The notes below the pieces were generated by a model, which was not told where the DNA came from, searched no databases, and saw only the letters and a list, made by a program, of their open reading frames with translations. This document shows, piece by piece, positions 57,201 through 64,000 of a stretch of DNA of 64,000 nt; the stretch's first letter is position 1; every line of letters starts with the position of its first letter. The stretch lies in the NCBI GenBank assembly GCA_028023455.1, contig JAQFVV010006238.1, forward strand, positions 8,549,349-8,613,348. Direction: 5' to 3'. The DNA is from Epiperipatus broadwayi. Taxonomy: Eukaryota > Onychophora > Udeonychophora > Euonychophora > Peripatidae. A program made the translations under genes and the position numbers.

Positions 57201-58738
57201 AACAGGTGATAATTAAACCCGTGTTATAGTATTATACATGAGCATGGCTTATGGAATAAACATATTATAGTTTATGAGCATTGGAGAATAAACGTTAAAA
57301 GTAATAATAATATTTGAATAATATGCAGAGTGACTTATATAAAGTTACAAGAAAATGTAATTTTCTTTTAAAAAAAAATAATATTGATTGTAAAATTATG
57401 ATGTTATAAATGATGTTTATCCATATAGATAATTTAGAATATTGTAACTTTAATATTAAAAGGTAAAGAATGTTGTTACCCATAAAATAGTTAAAATAAG
57501 TGAAATGATAAACCTAATAATAAATAACTAAATAACTTTTAAAAGGTATAATGAGTTTAATTAACGATAAAAGAAATATAAATGTATATAATTCAGTTAT
57601 TGTAGTGTAAAGAAAATTGAGGATATCCCTTGTAAATAGATGTAAATAGATTTGTTTGTTTTATTTATTTATTTTATTGATGTTAATAAAACTTTAAGAT
57701 TTGTTTATTAAAACTTGTGTCTGAGTTTTGTTTTCTCTACATCATTGCATGAATTCACAGAGTATGTTCACAACAATTAAACTAAGTATATGATTGTTTG
57801 CACAAAAGATAAATAGAGAAGTATGTTTAATCTTAAATATTTATTGATGTTCTTGTAATTAAATAATTATAAAATTGCATTGCAAGTTACTGGTCATCAA
57901 TCCATTATTATAATATTTTGCTAAATTATATGCTATTAGTTGCCACTTGCTTTATTTATCAGATTATCTAAACATTGCCACTTATTAATTTATTTTATTA
58001 CTTAAAGATAAAAAAGGGGATATTAGATTATTAACTAATTTATTACTGTTGTAAAATTGCGATGAAAGAAAAGCTGTACTAGTTGGATTAAGCAATAAAG
58101 ATTGTGATTATTATTGTTTTATTATTAATCTAATTTCAGAGTAGTAGATTATGACATAAAATCCCTTATCATATTTTGCTACCATATGTTATTAACATAC
58201 GAATAAATTTAAGAACCTGAGATTATTTCATTTGAGCTAGATGATTACTATTATTGTTATTAGAGATAAAAGATTAATACTTTAATTGTTAAATGAGTCT
58301 TAGTGATTAGAAGTTGCGGAAGTCATAAGAATACTATGTAGTTATTATATGTAATAGTAGTATAAGGGGGGGATAGTGTTCTTATGCCATTGAGGTGGTA
58401 TCCGGTGGGATATTGTCTCAATGTAATCTACCTTGTCACCCGTATTTCCACTTCTAGTCTCATGAATTCCTGAATATTTATTTGATTTAGTTTAAAACAG
58501 AACCTAAGTTAATTTTAAGAAACTTGAGCTAGTAAAGCATTTAATTGAATATTTCATTAATTATTAGAGCTAGAACCCGGTCATGTGATTTTCACTATAT
58601 TGTATTTATTTGGGGGAAGTGGAGATGCGGGAACGGGGTGATTAGATTGGCCTGATGGGTTAGAAAGGGTTAGATTGTGGCCCTCAACATGATTGGCCAG
58701 AGGTGTAGTGGAGCTGCACGCGAGGACGAGGTCAGAAT
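54289..58738. mobile_element. 4.45-kb unclassified insertion, possibly a giant solo LTR
   Basis: The segment interrupts one hammerhead-repeat unit inside its TA tract, as shown by uninterrupted units at 15.2 and 59.2 kb. It starts TGTGCCC and ends ...GAGGTCAGAAT. Inside are CCAAT (about 54849) and TGTATAAAC (about 54919) in promoter-like order, a GAG-GTAAAA donor-like site (about 54947), an AATAAA followed by a GT-rich stretch (about 57684-57730), and a purine run AAGGGGGGGA (about 58362). I find no long frame, terminal inverted repeat or internal terminal direct repeat. Promoter plus polyadenylation signal without coding fits a solo LTR, but 4.45 kb is exceptional even beside the long LTRs of elements A and B. 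Short frames at 55170-55394 and near 55580-55743 are unrecognised. Confidence 0.55.
54843..54951 (+). promoter_or_regulatory. Promoter-like segment in the 4.45-kb insertion
   Basis: GACCAATAAA at about 54847, TGTATAAAC at about 54918 and CTCCAGAGCAGAGGTAAAA downstream resemble CCAAT, TATA, start and splice donor in that order. The same GACCAAT-then-TATA order occurs in the LTR of element A. Confidence 0.35.
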
Positions 58739-58757
58739 ATATATATATATTTGGGAG

Positions 58758-58815
58758 ATGATAATCTGGACCAACTGATGAGTGCAGTTTAATGCAAAAT
58801 ACATATATTGGTGAT
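58758..58815 (+). ncRNA. Hammerhead ribozyme motif, mutated
   Basis: GATAATC, ACCAA, CTGATGA and TATATTGGTGATT are kept, but stem II is broken (GTGCAGTTTAATGC) and GAAA is changed to AAAA, so it is probably inactive. Confidence 0.75.
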
Positions 58816-59229
58816 TGTTTATCTTTTTTGCATATGTGTGGTCATGTCTATCAGTAGTATAGTGTGGACAGTTGAAAGGTGCTTGAAAGTCTGTATCCAA
58901 ATCTCCTATATTTACAATTAACTCCAGGTATATAAAGAATGCCTGTATTTCAAATATTAAACTTTAAGTCTGCATCCTTCCCAATCCTCTTTTATGTATT
59001 TAAATGGATAAGGTTCTATACACGAGGGGTCAGAGTGACTTGAGGTCAGCATGGGTGTGGCAATAATATTGCCATCATCATGGTATTTGGGTTTTATATC
59101 ATCAGATTTTCAATAGTACGGATGGCTAAAGAATTGAGTGTTGGATTAGATTGAAGTCTTTCCATTAAAGTATAGAAATTTCCTATCATAATATAAAATG
59201 AGCCCTAGTTATATATAGGTGTAGGAGAT

Positions 59230-59287
59230 GATAATCTAAACCAACTGATGAGTGCTGGTTCAGAACAAAATATAGTTATTGGTGATT
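59230..59287 (+). ncRNA. Hammerhead ribozyme motif, mutated
   Basis: GATAATC, ACCAA, CTGATGA and most of stem II (GTGCTG with CAGAAC) are kept. GAAA reads AAAA; loss of the conserved G should abolish cleavage. Confidence 0.75.
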
Positions 59288-59395
59288 GTATATATTTTCT
59301 GCATATGGGTGATCATGTGTCTCAGTAGTATAGAAAGTGTGGATAATTGAAGGATGTTTGAATGTCTGTGTTCAAATTCCCTATATATATATATA

Positions 59396-61318
59396 TATAT
59401 GTAAATCAAACCAAAGCAGATATCTATTTTTAATAGATAAGAATGATTGGTCTCATACAGCTAGGCAATTGCCTTTGTTAAGCATTTAACTTCTCATCAT
59501 TCCAAAAGAAAGATGCACCACAAGAAATAACTAGAAATCGTCATTGATTAATTAATTAGTTCTTTATTTCAAGAAGTCTCATTTATTATAGATAATTGTT
59601 AATAGAAAATAGACAGATCGACTTGAGGAGTTTCTGTCTCAATATTTAACAAATCACTGGAATTTTTTTAATTGGAAAATGTAATGACAAATAGCTGGTC
59701 AATTTTGGAAAAGTGTATTTCTTAATTTCAATTAAGTCAATGGTGTTTTATCCATAAACTATTATAAAATAATTATTTTCTTTACTACCAGAAATAATAT
59801 CTTAAGTTTCAATGACATGAATTTCATCTCATTATCATTTACAAAATGAAACATTTTTTTATAATGATATTTTAACTCAGCTATGCTTCATATAAATTTG
59901 TGCTAGATTTAAAAGTGATTAAGATAACTTTTGCTATGGATAATAAAACTGGATTATCAGCGATATGATCACATGAGAAATGATTATAATTATTATCTTA
60001 AGTGGTTAATGTCCAAAAAAATGAATGGACTAATTTTATATCTCAAATTCATTAATGTGTTGAATGCTAATTTTTTTGGATAAAAATAAATATCTGTTAA
60101 AAGAAATTAAATTGCTACTTATAAAAAATTACAAATGTGTCTTCAATGCTTAAGAAAATTGCATTAACGATAATCTGTGCTAAATACGTGAATAATATTC
60201 AAAAAATAATGGATACTAAATAAATATTTAAATGCCATTCCTATATAAGGACCGAATATTGTATATATAACTCATACCTGTTAGTAATAAACAAAGCTGT
60301 CTAATGATTTAATTCTATTTGTGTTAGCAAAGTAACACTTCTGACGTTCAAACCTGCATTTGAATTCAGAAAATGATCTTGAGGGAAAAATAAATAAGCT
60401 CAATGTGGTATAATATAATCTAGACATGCTAAGCAATGATTTGTACTTTCTTACCGTAAAAGAGTGAAAACTTCTCCACTGTTAGTAAATGAGTCTGATA
60501 AATAAAAAAAAAACTACTTTAGAATATCTATTTGTAGTTGATTGTTTATATAATATAGTTTTCAGAATATTTACAGTGTGTGATGTCAGATACATGAACA
60601 TAAAATTTATGTAACAAATTGAAACTTGTACTAAATTTTAATCATATGATAAATGTTTTTAAGGATTTGAATTTATTTTCTTTTGTCTATCTCCCCTTAG
60701 GGAAGAGAGAAGAGAAGATAATTATGCAACAGCAAATAATTCATTCTTTGAAATATTTATAACCAATTGTCAAAACAATTTCTCACTTGACAGTTATGTT
60801 ACAATAGATGCTTCATTTTTTAAATAAACTATAAATTTACATTTACTTTAAATTATTTTATAAAGCGTGGAAGTGTTACATGCATTCACTTTTATTAATA
60901 AAGTTATATATAATCTTAAAAATGACTAATGCTATCTAATTAATTTCTTGGCAGTATGTGATACTGTCATGTAATATTTATAGGTTGTAACAAGTAAGGG
61001 TTAACGTAATATAAACATTGTTAATAAAAGAGAGTAGTAAACAGAAATAAAATCAAAGCCTTTATGAAAAGCAATAATAAATAAATAAAGTATAAACTTA
61101 TTTTTCTCTTATTATAATGTCAACAATAGTTTATTTCAAATAAGAACAGTTGTACATTTTCTCTTCAATAGTAATTGAATAGAATGTTTTATTTCTTTTG
61201 ACTTCAATTACAATAGACGATGAATCAAGATGCTATGCAAAATTAAAATCATAATCTTTAAATATTTTCTAACTATACATATTACTCTAAGTCTTGTTTT
61301 AAAGGTATGTTTTTTTTA
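59396..61318. other. AT-rich non-coding sequence
   Basis: No gene or structured repeat recognised. Confidence 0.5.
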
Positions 61319-61410
61319 AGTGTCATAGCATCGGCTGGGATGCGAACCCACAACCCAGGCAACTGCCTGCGAATGCAAGGCAGTTGCGCTGACCTCTCAC
61401 TATAAAGCAT
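61319..61410 (-). mobile_element. tRNA-derived SINE
   Basis: On the minus strand: A-box-like GTGAGAGGTCAGCGCAACTG (61385-61404), B box GGTTCGCATCC (61338-61348), then AGCCGATGCTATGACAC and an A-rich tail. Between the boxes CTGCCTTGCATTCGCAGGCAG can form an anticodon-arm-like stem. No transcript or mature tRNA function is implied, because the acceptor stem does not close. Confidence 0.85.
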
Positions 61411-61885
61411 TTCAAATGGATTATAACAATTTAAACCATGCATAACAATTAAAATATCAATAAAGTCTTGTACAAAAACCAAGCAACATTTTATAGTTGC
61501 TGTCTTTCCATACATATTCATTTCCTAATGTACAAATTATTTTTTAAAAATAGAAGGCATTCCATCTATTGTACAAAAGTGCCTAACTATAATGTAGTCA
61601 ATTTTTCACCATTTATGAGTTATAAAAATCACAAACATTTGCCAATACTTTGGAAAGAATGAACGGAAAAACAATAGTTAGACAACAGCATTATTATCAG
61701 GGCATATTGTAAAGCACAAATGGACAGTTAATGGACCTGTTAGTAATGGCCTCTCTATTATTATTTTTGTTTAAAAACTTTTGGAAAATAAATTGTTCTG
61801 CAATGGGTTATTTGTTTTTTTGTAAAATGTATGTGTGTTTTAAAAGTATTAATCCAGATTGTCAGAATAAAAAAAACTGTCAAGC
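61411..61885. other. AT-rich non-coding sequence
   Basis: Spacer between SINE copies; nothing else recognised. Confidence 0.5.
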
Positions 61886-61989
61886 GTTGTTAGCCGAGAG
61901 GTCATCGCACCCGCCTTGCAAGCAAGTAGTTGTTGCAGACGGGTGTGGGTTCGCGTCCCGGCCGATGCCATGACATATGAAAAAAAAAC
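61886..61989 (+). mobile_element. tRNA-derived SINE, best copy
   Basis: A box TTAGCCGAGAGG (61890-61901) and B box GGTTCGCGTCC (61948-61958), then GGCCGATGCCATGACATATG and A(8). The GCCGAG..GGTC D-arm is reminiscent of Leu/Ser-type tRNA. The middle is longer than in a tRNA, with CACCCG and CGGGTG able to pair across about 25 nt. The body is short (about 100 bp). Confidence 0.88.
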
Positions 61990-63491
61990 AACTTTTGTTT
62001 TGGTATAGCACAGATTATAACATTTTAGTTTTAAATATTTATTTTAAAAGGTTATTATCGGCATTAAAGCTCATGAATAATATACCTAATCGTATTTTTT
62101 TAGCTTAGTAATTTAATTTAAATGAAGTTTATTTTCTGTTTCAAGCTTTATAAAGAAAAATTAATAACAATCTTGTAGTAAATACCTTTTAAAATGGCAT
62201 CTATAAAAAGATTTAACTGATCAAAAGTAAAAATCCTTAGAAGTAAAATCTATTTTGTTTACTGCCAAGTGTTTCAAAAATAACCATTACAAATTGAATG
62301 TATAAATAATCTTAAGAAACGAGACAGACTTCAGAAAGCGATAAAAGACCAAAAAGTAAAGTAACGATCAATCTGTGATTTCCCAAGAGTTATTTTAGAA
62401 AAGTAAAATATAATGTAGTATTATTTGATTTAAAAACAATTGCTAAAAATTCAGTATTAACGTAATTAATTAAATAAAGACTTTTTTTTCTGAAATTGAT
62501 TATTTGATTGTGGAAATAAATACAAGTTTGTTTAGACTGTAATAAAACATATTTATTTTATTAATTTTCAAAATAAATTAAAAATTATATAAGTAAACAT
62601 TTTAAAAGAAAATAATTTTTTCTTGTAGTTAATAAATAATAAAATATATTGTTTTAAAAGTGACAAGAAATTTGAGCTCAGGAAACAGTAAAATGGTAAT
62701 CGTTTTGGCATTTTTAAGTCCAGAATGGGCCACACACAGTTTACCATATCACAAGGGCAAGTGATATAAATGAAAATGAAAATATCGTATATTTTTTAGT
62801 TGAACAAAAAGTTTTTATTTTTATATATAAAAGTTTTAAATATATTTATTAATGAATATGTCTGTCTAATTCGTAATAAGTGATTCACTATTAGTTAAAA
62901 AAAGATAGATTCCAGGAAGCATTAAGCATTATTTTTTATATATTCACCTATAATAATGCAGATATCCATCTAATTTTTGATTGCTAAATGGTTCTCTAGC
63001 TAATCTTAGCTAGAAAAATGTTATCTTTATTAACTAATTTGATTAGCTATCTTTGCTTTACATTACATTACTTTAAAAGATGTTTTACATAAATCAAATA
63101 TCAAGAATTTTGTCAAAATGTCTAAAAAGACTAACTCATAGGTTTTTTTTTAATATATATCTTGGCTAACTAGAAACATTTTAACTTATTTATCTTGTTA
63201 TCGGACAAGTAACCAATTGCCACAAATCATTTTATTTGGAAAATAAAAAAGTTTTAATATTTTATAGGTAATAAGTTCATTCATTTGAAGTAATATCAAC
63301 AGATGCCTAATCTGAAAAGTATCTTAGTCCATATTGTAGCATGCATGGCATCTAATATTGCTGGTCATACTTTTAATATTTCAACATCATTACAAGTTTA
63401 TTATCAGTGCAGATATGTGCGTACCAATTTAAATAACAATAGTCTAAATTACATATTGACTATAAGATTTTGTTGTAAATTTTAAATTAAG
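61990..63491. other. AT-rich non-coding sequence
   Basis: No gene recognised. Confidence 0.5.
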
Positions 63492-63577
63492 TATCGCAGC
63501 TGCCATGCAAGCAAGTAGTTGATTGCAGACGGTTGTGGGTTCGCGTCCTGGCCGATGCTATGACATATGGAAAAAGA
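63492..63577 (+). mobile_element. tRNA-derived SINE, 5'-truncated
   Basis: Starts within the anticodon-arm region (GCATGCAAGCAAGTAGTT-like), keeps B box GGTTCGCGTCC (63538-63548) and the GGCCGATGCTATGACATATGG tail with A residues. The A box is missing. Confidence 0.85.
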
Positions 63578-64000
63578 GATAAAATAAAATGAGGCACAAT
63601 TATAATACATTTTAGGTACTATGAATAAAGCATTCCAAATATTGGATAACTTTAAAATATATATTTTTTTAATGATTATGCAACTTGTGCAGTTTAGTGG
63701 TTTCTTTGATCTTCTGCCATTTAAACTTTTTAATTAAAATGTTATTCTCATCAAAAATTAAAAAAAGAAAAGGTTAGTTGTTTGAGAAAAAAAAAATTAT
63801 TCTTGTTTAATGTCTCTCTTGGCATCAATAGTGCTATGTCTAGCTAATCTAAAAGGACACTTCGCAAAATACAAATCATCATTAAGCAGTTAATTTTTAG
63901 ATAATTTAATGGATGACGCTTAATAGCATTTTAACTATTTGCATACATGTGATTATTTTACATAATAAAGCCTGAAAGCATACATAAATAATAATGTAGA
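63578..64000. other. AT-rich non-coding sequence
   Basis: Nothing recognised up to the window end. Confidence 0.5.

Larger units (their letters stand above)
58739..59395 (+). repeat. Hammerhead-repeat array, right portion
   Basis: One full unit and about 0.4 of the next; the CTGATGA boxes at 58773 and 59245 give a period of 472 bp. Joined to 53985-54288 the array had about two units before the 4.45-kb insertion. It ends in a TA tract. Confidence 0.85.

Noticed and set aside
54289-58738. Helitron as the class of the 4.45-kb insertion
   Set aside because: It sits at an AT target, but neither strand begins TC nor ends with a hairpin and CTRR.
61886-61989. Functional tRNA gene
   Set aside because: A and B boxes are present, but the acceptor stem does not close, the anticodon region is too long, and near-identical dispersed copies with A tails indicate a SINE.

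Overview
This window comes from a very AT-rich eukaryotic genome, most likely an invertebrate animal. The evidence is long (TA)n tracts, RTE-type LINEs ending in TGA trinucleotide repeats, tRNA-derived SINEs, hAT and TTAA-target DNA elements, and a tandem repeat carrying a type I hammerhead ribozyme. I cannot name the species. I see no host protein-coding gene that I can defend. The only long reading frames belong to mobile elements: an RTE reverse transcriptase (46797-48380, +) and a retrotransposon gag (32005-33132, -). The other short frames are chance openings.

Layout. 0.6-12.4 kb is AT-rich sequence with a worn RTE piece, a 202-bp RTE 3' end with an 11-bp target duplication, foldbacks, microsatellites and the first copies of the hammerhead repeat. 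15.0-15.4 kb holds the best hammerhead copy. 15.6-17.2 kb is a non-autonomous hAT element with a perfect 8-bp duplication. 18.2-20.0 kb is a decayed second kind of LINE. 23.4-37.1 kb is a nest. LTR element A has 2.04-kb LTRs around only 545 bp of internal sequence. Its 3' LTR was later split by a 1.69-kb TTAA-flanked element and by LTR element B, which has 2.57-kb LTRs, a gag and no pol. 38-46 kb holds a second RTE pseudogene and several large foldbacks. 46.6-48.4 kb is the best RTE copy. 50.8-53.2 kb is a foldback that itself carries a 1.03-kb foldback and a 220-bp SINE-like insertion, each with target duplications. 53.7-59.4 kb is a hammerhead-repeat array (unit about 472 bp) split by a 4.45-kb unclassified insertion. 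39.1 and 61.3-63.6 kb carry four copies of a tRNA-derived SINE.

How the parts relate. The elements are layered in time, and paralogous empty sites show the order: element A before the TTAA element and element B, the hammerhead array before the 4.45-kb insertion, and the MITE at 9.26 kb before the RTE fragment. RTE-type machinery could move the SINEs and hammerhead repeats, but that is inference. The most notable content is the hammerhead repeat family, which resembles the retrozymes of metazoans, together with the gag-only long-LTR element and the large foldbacks. All similarity statements were made by eye; no database search was run.
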